From Candidatus Atribacteria bacterium (GTDB lineage: Bacteria; Atribacterota; Phoenicimicrobiia; Phoenicimicrobiales; Stramentimicrobiaceae): a DNA stretch of 64,000 nt. Below the pieces are notes generated by a model. That model was not told the origin of the DNA. It made no database searches and worked only from the letters and a program-made list of their open reading frames with translations. Positions 32,002 to 40,487 of this stretch are shown piece after piece (within the stretch, counting starts at the first letter, position 1; every line of letters starts with the position of its first letter). The stretch lies in contig JAGYIZ010000005.1 in the NCBI GenBank assembly GCA_018402425.1, forward strand, positions 1-64,000, written 5' to 3'. A program made the translations under genes and the position numbers.

Positions 32002-33090
32002 ATGGAAACAATAGGAATTATTGCTGAATATAACCCTTTTCATAATGGACATCTATATCATTTGCAAAAATCAAAAGAAATAACCGGAGCTAAATATAGT
32101 ATTGCTATAATGAGTGGGAATTTTCTTCAAAGAGGCGAACCGGCTATTTTAGATAAATGGACTCGTACTATAATGGCTTTAAAAGCTGGAATTGATCTTG
32201 TTATTGAGATTCCATTTGTTTTTGCAAGCCAAGATGCCCGTGGGTTTGCCCATGCCGGTATTCAACTTTTGAATTCTCTGGGTATTGTAGATTGTGTTTC
32301 TTTTGGTTGTGAGAATAGCCAGATAGCATGTTTAAATGAATTAGTAGAATTATTAAAAAAAGAACCACTCTATTTCCAGCAAATACTAAAAGAAGAGGTA
32401 AAAAAAGGAGGAAATTTCCCAAAAATACGAGAAAAGGCAATAGAAAAATATTATAAAAAATTTGGAACTAAATTTAAGAACAATTCAATAGAAAAATTGA
32501 AAGAACTATTGAAACAACCCAATAATGTTTTGGCTTTAGAATATATGATATCTTTAAAAAAAACAAATAGCCTTATTAAACCATTTCCAATCAATCGTAT
32601 TGGTTCAGACTATTCACAGGATAAATTAGAAGGAAAATATTCCAGTGCTACTGCAATAAGAGAAAGAATATTTAAAAATATTTTTAATAATAATCATATT
32701 CCTTTAGAGGGATTAAGCTCATCTATGCCTTCTTCTTCATATCAAATAATTCTAGATGAACTAAAAAAAGGTATTAATCCTATTACTATATCATGTTTTG
32801 AACAGGGAATTTTTAGTCAACTAAGAAGAATGTCAATTGATGAAATCAAAGAAATACATGGTATTCAAGAAGGATTAGAAAATAGGCTAAAAGAAAGTGC
32901 TATATCATCTTTTAACATTGAAAATTTAATACAAAAAACTAAAAGTAAACGCTATACCAGGACCAGGATACAAAGGATATTAATTCATAGTTTATTTAAT
33001 TTGACACATAAAGAGATTATAGCTTTTAACAAGAGACCTCCCTATTGTCGGGTTCTCGGAATGACCGAAAACGGTAAGATTATTGCTTAA
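32002..33090 (+). CDS. tmcAL: tRNA(Met) cytidine acetate ligase TmcAL
   Basis: Nucleotidyltransferase-fold enzyme (YlbM family) that uses acetate and ATP to form N4-acetylcytidine in the wobble position of elongator tRNA-Met. It is 362 aa, a little shorter than the usual 400. The N-terminus reads IGIIAEYNPFHNGHLYHL with the HxGH-like HNGH at about residue 17. MSGNFLQRGEPAI follows at about 38, and IRERIF at about 222. It is the only clean plus-strand gene in the window. GAGGAAAG precedes the ATG. It is divergent from pta. Confidence 0.94.
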   Translation: METIGIIAEYNPFHNGHLYHLQKSKEITGAKYSIAIMSGNFLQRGEPAILDKWTRTIMALKAGIDLVIEIPFVFASQDARGFAHAGIQLLNSLGIVDCVSFGCENSQIACLNELVELLKKEPLYFQQILKEEVKKGGNFPKIREKAIEKYYKKFGTKFKNNSIEKLKELLKQPNNVLALEYMISLKKTNSLIKPFPINRIGSDYSQDKLEGKYSSATAIRERIFKNIFNNNHIPLEGLSSSMPSSSYQIILDELKKGINPITISCFEQGIFSQLRRMSIDEIKEIHGIQEGLENRLKESAISSFNIENLIQKTKSKRYTRTRIQRILIHSLFNLTHKEIIAFNKRPPYCRVLGMTENGKIIA

Positions 33091-33179
33091 AAAATTAAAT
33101 CGAAATCAAAAACCTATTATTATTAAATTAAAAAATTTTTACCAACAAATAAGCTTAGTGGAGATGTAATGGTACAAAA

Positions 33180-33296
33180 ATGTTAAATTACGATATACTG
33201 GCAACGAACCTATATGTGTTGGGATATAAAGCCAAAAGTGGCCGGGCGCTAGGAGCCCAGGATTATACCAAGAGAATTATAATTTTAGATAATTGA
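33180..33296 (+). CDS. Unidentified small open frame
   Basis: Thirty-eight codons after tmcAL, ending RALGAQDYTKRIIILDN. The composition looks like coding sequence, but I do not recognise a family. It lies at the edge of a frame-disrupted segment, so it may be part of a longer broken gene. A repeat palindrome follows 12 bases after its stop. The stretch 33091-33179 shows nothing else. Confidence 0.3.
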   Translation: MLNYDILATNLYVLGYKAKSGRALGAQDYTKRIIILDN

Positions 33297-33308
33297 TAAT
33301 TATCAATA

Positions 33309-33431
33309 TTTATTTAACCATTACCCCAGCTATTAGAAGGAAGTAATGGTTAAATAAGTGGGTTTTCATGAAAAGTTAAACCTCTTTTAGGGGTTCTTAG
33401 AGCCATCCCGCTTTGCGGGTGCGATATTTAC
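33309..33431 (-). repeat. Intergenic modular repeat, copy C (reversed, short middle)
   Basis: In reverse order: the palindrome TTTATTTAACCATTAC... at 33309-33357, a shortened middle, then the AAACCTCTTTTAGG hairpin and the CCCGCTTTGCGGG hairpin with GCGATATTTACT at the end. It lies between the convergent tmcAL side and coaD. The coaD reading frame runs into it, and the stop codon (33397-33399) lies inside the repeat. Confidence 0.85.
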
Positions 33432-33897
33432 TGAATTTTATTTTCAATTGTTTGGCAACATATGCTGGTACCAAATCTGTGATACAACCATTTAAAGAGG
33501 CAATTTCTTTCACTATGCTGGAGTTAAGATAAGAATATTTTGTACTGGTTACCATAAAAATTGTTTCAATTTCCGAACCATTTTTATTAATAAGAGCAAA
33601 TTGAGACTCGTATTCGAAATCAGAAATTGCCCATGCCTCTCAGGATTACATTTGCCTTGTTTGAACGCACACAGTCGATTAATAGCCCACATTAAAAGAC
33701 TGGACTTCAATTCCCTTTAAATCTTTAACTACTTTATTAATCATTACTTTTTTTTCTTCAATTGAGAAAAAGATTTTTCGTGAATTTTCTGCTATAACCA
33801 CAATTACTTTATCAAATATATTGCTTGCCCTTTTAATAACTCAAGATGTCCATTAAGTGATTGGATCAAAACTTCCTGGATAGATAGCCTTTATCAT
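33397..33897 (-). pseudogene. coaD: Phosphopantetheine adenylyltransferase, frame-disrupted
   Basis: CoA synthesis enzyme forming dephospho-CoA. From the ATG at 33897: MIKAIYPGSFDPIT, then NGHLELLKRA one base later (TxGH nucleotidyl motif). FDKVIVVIAENSRK and [12 protein letters not shown] follow. The C-terminal part reads [18 protein letters not shown] and [14 protein letters not shown]. It then continues into repeat C for about nine codons to the stop. Two or three indels break it. It lies between rsmD and the repeat. Confidence 0.85.
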
Positions 33898-33920
33898 TAA
33901 TATCTCCTTTTTAATGAGTA

Positions 33921-34482
33921 TTTATTCTTTATAGTTAAAAAAGAGTAATTTTAGATTTTCCATATCTTTTTCTTTAAGACAGGATAACTTTTTAAAACTC
34001 ACTTGCACATCTTCATTGATCTGATGTTGTGCTACTATTATAGAATTTCTTTTTAAAATATAGTGTCTTTCAATTTCATATAATGTTTTTGGGTAATATT
34101 TTTATAATAAAGGTGGATCTAAAAAATAATATCAAATTTCTTCTGTTGAAAGTTTAGCATTTTTAATGACTGCATATAATTATTATTTATAATGTTTGAA
34201 AAATCATTTTGATTAATTTTTCATTAAATTCGTTTTATTAAATCTATCGCATGCCCATTTATCTCTACAAAAGTAACTCTTTTTGCTCCCCTTACTAAGG
34301 GCTTCTACTATACCAATAGCACCTGTTCCTGCAAATAAGTCTAAAAAAATCAGATTCAATAACTTTGAATCCAGTATGTCAAACACAGCTTCCCTTACTT
34401 TGGATGGTGTGGGTCTAACACTTTTTACTTATAGGCATTGATTGTAAGGGAATCCTTTATATAAACCTGCTATAATTCTCAT
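33921..34482 (-). pseudogene. rsmD: 16S rRNA (guanine966-N2)-methyltransferase RsmD, frame-disrupted
   Basis: Methylates G966 of 16S rRNA. From the ATG at 34482: MRIIAGLYKG, then VRPTPSKVREAVFDILDS. LDLFAGTGAIG is the SAM motif, and a DPPLL active-site motif follows. The end reads EKDMENLKLLFFNYKE. Several indels are present. The rsmD-coaD pair is a common operon. Confidence 0.85.
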
Positions 34483-34527
34483 CAAAAATCACCTTCTGAA
34501 ATATTTTTATATTATTAAATACAACTG

Positions 34528-34764
34528 CAAATATCGCACCCGCATAGCAGGTGGCTTTAAGAACCCCGCAAGAGGTTTAACCTTTTCTTGGTTACTTCTT
34601 GTTCTACTTTTCTTGTATTTGAACTGAATATCTCTAAGCAATACAACTGCCTGCTTTGGACTTCAGGTAAAATTGTCAGATAGCTTCTCTTGATCTTTTT
34701 CATGATAAACCAATTTATTTAACCATGACCATTTTCTTCTTAAAAGTTTTTCAGGTTAAATAAA
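34528..34764 (+). repeat. Intergenic modular repeat, copy D (full length, degenerate palindrome)
   Basis: It starts CAAATATCGCACCCGCATAG, with the second hairpin at AACCCCGCAAGAGG and the box TTTGGACTTCAGGTAAAATT at 34656. The terminal palindrome TTTATTTAACCATG...GGTTAAATAAA is decayed in the middle. It lies between the divergent rsmD and rpmB genes, so it must contain or flank their promoters. Confidence 0.85.
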
Positions 34765-34867
34765 ACAATTTTAAATAATATTATCTGTTTACTTGATTAT
34801 TGTTTACTCAACTATGATAAAATATATTTTGTAATTTTTCAAGAATATATTATCTGGAGAAGCAATT

Positions 34868-35060
34868 ATGGCAAAATGTGACATTTATTGGAAAAACCCA
34901 CTCTATTTGGGAAACAGATTAGTCATTCACATAAATTAAAGTAATAGAAAATGGTCTGTTAATATTCAAAAGTTAGAGTTAAGGTAAATAATACTGTTCA
35001 CCAAAGTAAATGTATGTACTAAATGTTAAAATCAGGCAGAGTGAAAAAATTGCCTAATTT
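34868..35060 (+). pseudogene. rpmB: 50S ribosomal protein L28, frame-disrupted
   Basis: Small large-subunit protein. The ATG follows GGAGAAGC and opens MAKCDI. Other frames give ISHSHKLSNRKWSVNIQKVR, then VNVCTKCLKSGRVKKL. The normal zinc-type CxxC residues are visible. The frame breaks several times in about 64 codons. A lone palindrome follows its end. Confidence 0.85.
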
Positions 35061-35062
35061 GC

Positions 35063-35110
35063 TTTATTTAACCATAAAACACCTTCTTTGGTGATAAATA
35101 GTTAAATAAA
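35063..35110. repeat. Lone palindromic module after rpmB (copy E)
   Basis: TTTATTTAACCATAAAACACC, then TTCTTTGGTG and ATAGTTAAATAAA: outer arms TTTATTTAAC/GTTAAATAAA with an imperfect centre. It is directly after the rpmB coding end and lacks the rest of the repeat, like the copy at 71-121. Confidence 0.75.
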
Positions 35111-35159
35111 ATGGTTTATAAAGACTAATAGATATATACTAAGCTAAAATATCTAGAAA

Positions 35160-35202
35160 AGATTATCAGAAAATGAATTAAATGCTGATAATCTTTTTAT
35201 TT
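35160..35202. terminator. Bidirectional intrinsic terminator between rpmB and ispH
   Basis: AGATTATCAG (35160-35169) pairs with CTGATAATCT (35185-35194), followed by TTTTATTT on the plus strand and preceded by a short A run. It sits between the convergent rpmB and ispH genes and can stop transcription from both sides. Confidence 0.75.
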
Positions 35203-35217
35203 CATCTGAAATAATTT

Positions 35218-36041
35218 TTATCCTGTAATTACACTTTCAGTGATATAATCAGGGAGTAGAAGCTCCACTGGTAAATTCCATTTTATTCTTTCCTTTAAAC
35301 CATGTTTTCTTTATCTCTGCTGTTTCAATATGATATGTTTCTACACCTATTTTTTTTTACTTAATTGGGCTAGGCATTAGTGTTAGCACTATTTAATCCT
35401 CAACTACAATCATTAAATCTACTTTCTTTGCTAATTTTCTAGTTGAGTTTTGTCTTAGACTTGTTGCTCTGCATATTGTATTAAAAATCCTTAATTCCTC
35501 AACGTTTTCAAAAATTTTGGCATTATTTGTAAATTCGTCTTTTATCTTTAGTTGTTTGTGAAATTAAGCCAATTTTACTTTATCGCTAAACGAATAGTCT
35601 TTAATGTCCTCAATGGATTGAAGCTTTGGCATTAACATTGTGTAACTCAATAAGCTTTTTTATTTCAGGGTGGTTAATGTACCAAAATTATAATTTGTTA
35701 ATTTTCTTTTCTTAAAAGATCTGCAATTTGCTGTAATTTTTAACATTGGGACATGTTGTGTCAATGAGTTTGATACCATGTTGTTTAGCTAATTGTCTTT
35801 CATGATATGATATGCCATGAGCTCTTGTAATAAGATATTTGTGCAAGGGAACCTGGGAAACATCCCGAACTACATGAACGCCTTTTGATTCAAATTCACT
35901 TATAACTTGGGGGTTATGGATAATTTCTCCAAGCATGTAGATATTATCATTTTGTATTTCTTTTAGCAGCTGGTTCGCCTTGTTAACTGCTCTTTTTACC
36001 CCGAAACAAAAACCAATGTTTTTGGCTTTAAATATTTTCAA
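35218..36041 (-). pseudogene. ispH: 4-hydroxy-3-methylbut-2-enyl diphosphate reductase IspH, distal part frame-disrupted
   Basis: Last MEP pathway enzyme, a 4Fe-4S protein giving IPP and DMAPP. The first 109 codons are clean (35712-36041): FKAKNIGFCFGVKRAVN with the first cluster Cys, GEIIHNPQVI, ITRAHGISYHE, IDTTCPNV with the second Cys. Downstream the frame is broken: EDLNSANTNALAQL, ETYHIETAEIKKTWFKGK and TSGASTPDYI are in different frames. The border between clean and broken sequence is sharp, near 35712. The start overlaps cmk by 14 bases. Confidence 0.9.
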
Positions 36042-36741
36042 TGTATTTGTTCTCCCTTCCTTGAACTACTCTTAATACCATTTTAATTACATCATTGATA
36101 TTTTTATCCGAGGTATCCACTATAATAGCATCTTTGGGTATGGTCAATGGAGAAAATTCCCTTTTACTGTCAAGATTATCACGTTTAATAATTTCTGATT
36201 TTACTTCTTGTAAATTAACGTGATATCCCTTTTTTAGAAGCTCTTTATATCTTCGTATAGTTCTAGTTTTTTCATCAGCCATAAGAAAAAATTTCAAATC
36301 AGCATTTGGTAATATGACTGAACCAATGTCTCTTCCCTCCATAACTATGGGTCTGTTTTCAGCCAGCAAACGTTGCAGCGGTATCAAATTTCTACGTACA
36401 GATTCATGGCGAGCTACAAATGATACATTTTTATCAATATCCGGACTGTGTATTTTGTCTGTAATGATATTGTTTTGTTCAAAAAATAACTCTAAATTTT
36501 GTTTATGTTGATGTTTCTTCGTGAATTGATCAACAATATTTTTTGATAAAGCATTCATAACTTCTGATTTTTTAACATTTAAATTTTCTTTCAAAGCACA
36601 AAAAGTCACATAACGATAGAGATCGCCTGTATTTATATAGGAATATCCTAATGTTTGAGCAATAATTCTTGCCACAGTACTTTTGCCGGCCCCTGCGGGG
36701 CCATCAATTGTAATAATCAATCCACTATTTTTATGGTACAA
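36028..36741 (-). CDS. cmk: Cytidylate kinase
   Basis: Phosphorylates CMP and dCMP. It is 237 aa. The P-loop GPAGAGKST is at about residues 14-22. YINTGDLYRYVT binds CMP, and VMEGRDIGSVILPNADLKFF follows at about 133-152. The LID-like RDNLDSKREFSPL is at about 187. The TTG start at 36741 has GGGAT upstream. It overlaps the downstream ispH by 14 bases; cmk-ispH adjacency is common in Clostridia-like genomes, often with rpsA, which is not seen here. Confidence 0.95.
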   Translation of the reverse strand: MYHKNSGLIITIDGPAGAGKSTVARIIAQTLGYSYINTGDLYRYVTFCALKENLNVKKSEVMNALSKNIVDQFTKKHQHKQNLELFFEQNNIITDKIHSPDIDKNVSFVARHESVRRNLIPLQRLLAENRPIVMEGRDIGSVILPNADLKFFLMADEKTRTIRRYKELLKKGYHVNLQEVKSEIIKRDNLDSKREFSPLTIPKDAIIVDTSDKNINDVIKMVLRVVQGRENKYIENI

Positions 36742-36761
36742 AATATTATCCCTTTTTTATT

Positions 36762-37484
36762 TCATAATGTATTTTTTATTTTTTTTACTTCTTCACAATC
36801 AAGATACCTATAATGGCCGGTTTTCAATTTTTCTAAAGTAAGTAAACCAATTTTAATTCTTTTTAATCTTACTACATTAAAATTAAGGTATGAAAACATT
36901 CTCCTAATTTGTCTTTTCTTGCCTTCCCGTATAGTTACTTCCAATGTTGAAGTATTCTTATTTTTCTTTAAAATGATAGCCTTGCATGGACTGGTAGTAA
37001 ATGTTGGAGACAAAGGTATTCCTTGCTCAATTTTTGTTAATTCTTCGTTGTTTGGGAACCCTTTTACCTTAACTATATAGACTTTCTCAATTTTCTTTTT
37101 AGGATGGGTCAACTTGTAAATCAAGTCACCATCATTTGTTAATAAAACCAAACCCTCGGAAAGATAATCAAGACGTCCTGCATAATTGATCCTTGTCTTG
37201 ATTTCTTTTAGTAAATCATATATAGTTGGCCTACCAAATGGGTCGAAGTATGTACATAAATAACCCCTTGGTTTGTTCAGCAAGATATATATATTTTCTA
37301 TGTTTTGGCTGATTCTTTTATGGTCAATTTCTACTATATCTTTTGACGGATCAATACAAGTTCCTAGCTTTGTCACAATAGATTGATTTACTTTTACCCT
37401 ACCACGAACAATAAACTCCTCACATTTTCTTCTCGAATCAATCCCTTGTTTCGCTAAATATTTTTGTAATCTGATTTTCTTCAT
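36762..37484 (-). CDS. rluB: Ribosomal large-subunit pseudouridine synthase RluB family
   Basis: Makes pseudouridine in rRNA, probably 23S. The N-terminal S4 RNA-binding domain begins IRLQKYLAKQGIDSRRKCEE. The catalytic motif NYAGRLDYLSEGLVLLTNDG holds the Asp at about residue 98, and GKKRQIRRMF lies near the C-terminus. The open frame reaches 37505, but MKKIRLQ at 37484 fits the family start. The 5' end overlaps scpB by 47 bases. The scpA-scpB-rluB-cmk order is widespread. Confidence 0.94.
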   Translation of the reverse strand: MKKIRLQKYLAKQGIDSRRKCEEFIVRGRVKVNQSIVTKLGTCIDPSKDIVEIDHKRISQNIENIYILLNKPRGYLCTYFDPFGRPTIYDLLKEIKTRINYAGRLDYLSEGLVLLTNDGDLIYKLTHPKKKIEKVYIVKVKGFPNNEELTKIEQGIPLSPTFTTSPCKAIILKKNKNTSTLEVTIREGKKRQIRRMFSYLNFNVVRLKRIKIGLLTLEKLKTGHYRYLDCEEVKKIKNTL

Positions 37485-37965
37485 CACCAAGCCCCAATTG
37501 GTCAATAGGAGGTAAGTCTGATATGCTCTTCAATCCAAAATGTAGCAAGAATCTTTCAGTAACGCGATATAGCAAAGGATTACCGGGAACCTTTTTTCTT
37601 CCGCTAACTTTTATAAAATCATTTTTTAAAAGATTCAATAATATACTGCTACAATTTACGCCCCTTATTTTCTCAATTTCTAAACGAGTTACAGGCTGAT
37701 TATAGGCAATAATGGCTAAAGTTTCAATTGAGGATTTAGATAATACATACTTTTTTTCATTATTGTACATTTTTTTAATCCATTCAGCATAATCGGGTTT
37801 TGTAGCAAAAGAGAAACCCTTTGCAACTTCTTGAATAAAAAAGGGACGATTATGCTCCTGATATTCAGATTGAAGATTCTTTATTATTGCTTTTATTTCT
37901 TTACTTTCTTTCCCGGTAATATTTTTTATTTTTTTGATAGATAAAGGCCTGTTCGATAAAAACAA
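37438..37965 (-). CDS. scpB: Segregation and condensation protein B
   Basis: Winged-helix partner of ScpA in the SMC condensin complex. It is about 175 aa from a TTG. LSNRPLSIKKIKNI opens the first winged helix, and ETLAIIAYNQPVTRLEIEKI is the family signature at about residue 83. KVPGNPLLYRVTERFLLHFG follows. Homologues begin a few residues earlier (IIEVLLF), and those codons are present, but no ATG, GTG or TTG precedes them. An ATT/ATA start overlapping the scpA stop is possible. Confidence 0.93.
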   Translation of the reverse strand: MFLSNRPLSIKKIKNITGKESKEIKAIIKNLQSEYQEHNRPFFIQEVAKGFSFATKPDYAEWIKKMYNNEKKYVLSKSSIETLAIIAYNQPVTRLEIEKIRGVNCSSILLNLLKNDFIKVSGRKKVPGNPLLYRVTERFLLHFGLKSISDLPPIDQLGLGDEENQITKIFSETRD

Positions 37966-37976
37966 TAGAACTTCAA

Positions 37977-38753
37977 TTATTCTTTTCCATTTATTTTGGG
38001 TTTTATTTTCTCTTTCGGTAATTTTTTATCATCCTTTCTATAAAAGGTAATATCTCCAAAATTTCTAGATTGAATATAATATACTTTATCCTGACATATT
38101 AATTCTAATAAAGCTAAAAATATTACAATGATTTCTATTCTTGAACAATTAACAGTGATCATTTTATGAAAAGATAATTTACCTTTATTTTGTCTAAATT
38201 TTTCTTCAATTTCTGCGATTTTTTGTATAATATTATACTCACGTTTTTTTAAATTGATTGTATTATGCTCTTTTTTTCTGGATAGTATTGATTCAATAGC
38301 CAGAATAAGATCGGAAAAATCATTTGTCTGGTACTTTTCCTTATTTTCTATCTTTGGATCAAGATAAGTTAAATATATATCCCCTTGTTTTATTTCTTTA
38401 TCTTCAAATATTCTTATTAGAGAATGGTATTTTTTATACTCTGCCCAATATTCATCACTTGAGAGCTTCTCATCTTCTTCAATTTCTTCATCAGACTGTT
38501 CCTGCTGAATTGGTAGCAATAGATTGGATTTCCATAGAATTAGATTAGATACTGAAATTAGAAAATCAGCTGCAATATCTAAGTTAATAGAACCTGGTCG
38601 TAACAAAATCATATAGGCAAAATATTTTTCAAGGATATTCAGCAATGATATTTCGTTCGGGTCCATTTCCCCATTTTTAACTTTATAGAATAATTGTTGT
38701 ACATAATTTATAAACTGTTCAATTTTTATTTTATTAGAATTGTCTTTTTTCAT
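37977..38753 (-). CDS. scpA: Segregation and condensation protein A
   Basis: Kleisin subunit that bridges SMC heads. It is 258 aa. The N-terminal SMC-neck-binding region and the helical NLILWKSNLLLP typical of ScpA at about residues 70-81 are visible. An acidic stretch follows. The C-terminal winged-helix segment has VIFLALLELICQDKV, the family hallmark. It overlaps trpS by four bases (ATGA). Its partner smc is at 25.1-28.6 kb. Confidence 0.93.
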   Translation of the reverse strand: MKKDNSNKIKIEQFINYVQQLFYKVKNGEMDPNEISLLNILEKYFAYMILLRPGSINLDIAADFLISVSNLILWKSNLLLPIQQEQSDEEIEEDEKLSSDEYWAEYKKYHSLIRIFEDKEIKQGDIYLTYLDPKIENKEKYQTNDFSDLILAIESILSRKKEHNTINLKKREYNIIQKIAEIEEKFRQNKGKLSFHKMITVNCSRIEIIVIFLALLELICQDKVYYIQSRNFGDITFYRKDDKKLPKEKIKPKINGKE

Positions 38754-39736
38754 GCATAGTCTATTTTCATTGCTTTTCTAACTTCAGATAAAGTTTTTTT
38801 TGCAACCTTTCTTGCTTCCTCGCTACCTTTCATTAGGATGTCCCATACTAATTGAGAATTTCTTTCATAATAATTTCTTTTTTCCCTAAAAGATTGAAAT
38901 GATTGAATTAATACATCTGCTAATCTTTTTTTGCATGCTACACAGCCTAATTTAGCTTTACGGCAATCTCTTTCAATATTTTGAAACTCTTTTTTGTTAA
39001 ATATTTCATGATATTTATATACTACGCATACTTCCGGATGACCTGGATCTGCTAATCTTATTTTTCTTGGGTCAGTTATCATAGAAAGAACTTTATTTTT
39101 TATGTCTTCAGGTTTGTCAGATAAAGTGATATCATTTTTCAAGCTTTTACTCATTTTTCTACCATCCGTACCAGGAATTCTAGGGGTATGTGAGAGCTTA
39201 AGCTTCGGTATCGGGAAAACAGGGTTATAGAGATTATTAAACCGTCTGCCTATTTCCCTGGCTAATTCCACATGGGGAGATTGGTCTTCTCCTACCGGAA
39301 CAGCATTTGATTTATAGATTAATATATCAGATGCCATTAAAACCGGATATCCAAGCAGTCCATAGCCCATATTTTCTTTTAGATTAAGATCCCTGACTTG
39401 TTCTTTTAATACGGGATTTCTTTCTAACCATGCTAAGGGTGTAATCATTGATAACAGCAAATGAAGTTCGGCATGTTCTGGCACATGAGACTGGATTAAC
39501 AGAGTGCTTTTATCAGGGTCAATTCCGGCGCTTAACCAATCTATTACCATTTCTATCATATTTTCTTTCATCATTGATGTATTATCATATCCTGTTGTAA
39601 GTGCATGCCAATCTACTACTCCATAATAACATTTGTATTCATTTTGCAATTGAATCCAATTGGTTAATGCCCCATAATAATTACCTATATGGAGCTTGCC
39701 GGTTGGTCTCATTCCACTGAATATAACACCTTTCAT
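38750..39736 (-). CDS. trpS: Tryptophanyl-tRNA synthetase
   Basis: Class I aminoacyl-tRNA synthetase of 328 aa. The HIGH-type motif is in RPTGKLHIGNYYGAL at about residues 10-24, and the KMSKS motif is exact in TDGRKMSKSLKN at about 197. YPVLMASDILIY and VPVGEDQSPHVELAREI contribute to the active site. The C-terminal cysteines CVACKK resemble those of some iron-sulfur-type TrpS proteins, but this is not certain. It is followed with a 4-base overlap by scpA. Confidence 0.96.
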   Translation of the reverse strand: MKGVIFSGMRPTGKLHIGNYYGALTNWIQLQNEYKCYYGVVDWHALTTGYDNTSMMKENMIEMVIDWLSAGIDPDKSTLLIQSHVPEHAELHLLLSMITPLAWLERNPVLKEQVRDLNLKENMGYGLLGYPVLMASDILIYKSNAVPVGEDQSPHVELAREIGRRFNNLYNPVFPIPKLKLSHTPRIPGTDGRKMSKSLKNDITLSDKPEDIKNKVLSMITDPRKIRLADPGHPEVCVVYKYHEIFNKKEFQNIERDCRKAKLGCVACKKRLADVLIQSFQSFREKRNYYERNSQLVWDILMKGSEEARKVAKKTLSEVRKAMKIDYA

Positions 39737-39824
39737 GTAATACTTTGCCTCCTTTATTTATCTTGTATTTTCATTTTTTCAAAATATCAATGAATAAAAT
39801 ATTTGATTTTCTCTGTCTATAATT

Positions 39825-40487
39825 TTAGACAAATATACGGAAAATATAAAAAACAATTGGGAACAATACTTTTCCAATAAAACCTGTGAATATCAATACC
39901 AATAAAATTATCATGCCGTAAGTATGGCTTATTTTAGCATACTGCTTAGCCCATTGTGGCGGCAATATTCCTAATAAAATATGTTGGCCGTCCAAAGGTG
40001 GAATTGGTAATAAATTAAATAATGCTAAGGCTAAGTTAATCAAAACACCTGTCTGCAGGAAAATTATCCATCCCCTAATAAATGTTAACATAAGATCTGA
40101 CAAATGACTAAGGTTATTGAATAAAACATTTTGCAAAAATATGTTGTTTAGTCTGTACAATATTGCAAACAAGAAGGCAACTAAAATATTGGATAAGGGG
40201 CCAGCTAATGATACTTTTATCATATCTTTTTTGGGGTTTCGCAAATTTCCATAATTAATAGGAACAGGTTTTGCCCAACCAATGCGAAAAATAATTAGCA
40301 TTAATGTTCCCACTGGATCAAGGTGTGCAATTGGATTAAGTGTTAATCTTCCCGCTAGCTTAGCTGTAGGGTCTCCATAGTAATAAGCAATAAATCCATG
40401 CGCATATTCGTGAACCGTTATTGCAATTAATACTGCAGGAACACTCCATAGAATTTCAAAAATATTGTTTAACATATATTCATACAA
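39825..40487 (-). CDS. Site-2 protease family membrane metalloprotease (no PDZ domain)
   Basis: Membrane zinc protease of about 220 aa. The zinc motif HEYAHGF is at about residues 25-31 in the first membrane segment, with FNLLPIPPLDGQHIL near 168-182. About five membrane segments are present. It has no PDZ domain, so it is the short YwhC/FtsH-independent type rather than RseP. The open frame begins with a TTG at 40487 overlapping the end of the upstream cca gene; an ATG at 40475 is an alternative. The substrate is unknown. Confidence 0.9.
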   Translation of the reverse strand: MYEYMLNNIFEILWSVPAVLIAITVHEYAHGFIAYYYGDPTAKLAGRLTLNPIAHLDPVGTLMLIIFRIGWAKPVPINYGNLRNPKKDMIKVSLAGPLSNILVAFLFAILYRLNNIFLQNVLFNNLSHLSDLMLTFIRGWIIFLQTGVLINLALALFNLLPIPPLDGQHILLGILPPQWAKQYAKISHTYGMIILLVLIFTGFIGKVLFPIVFYIFRIFV

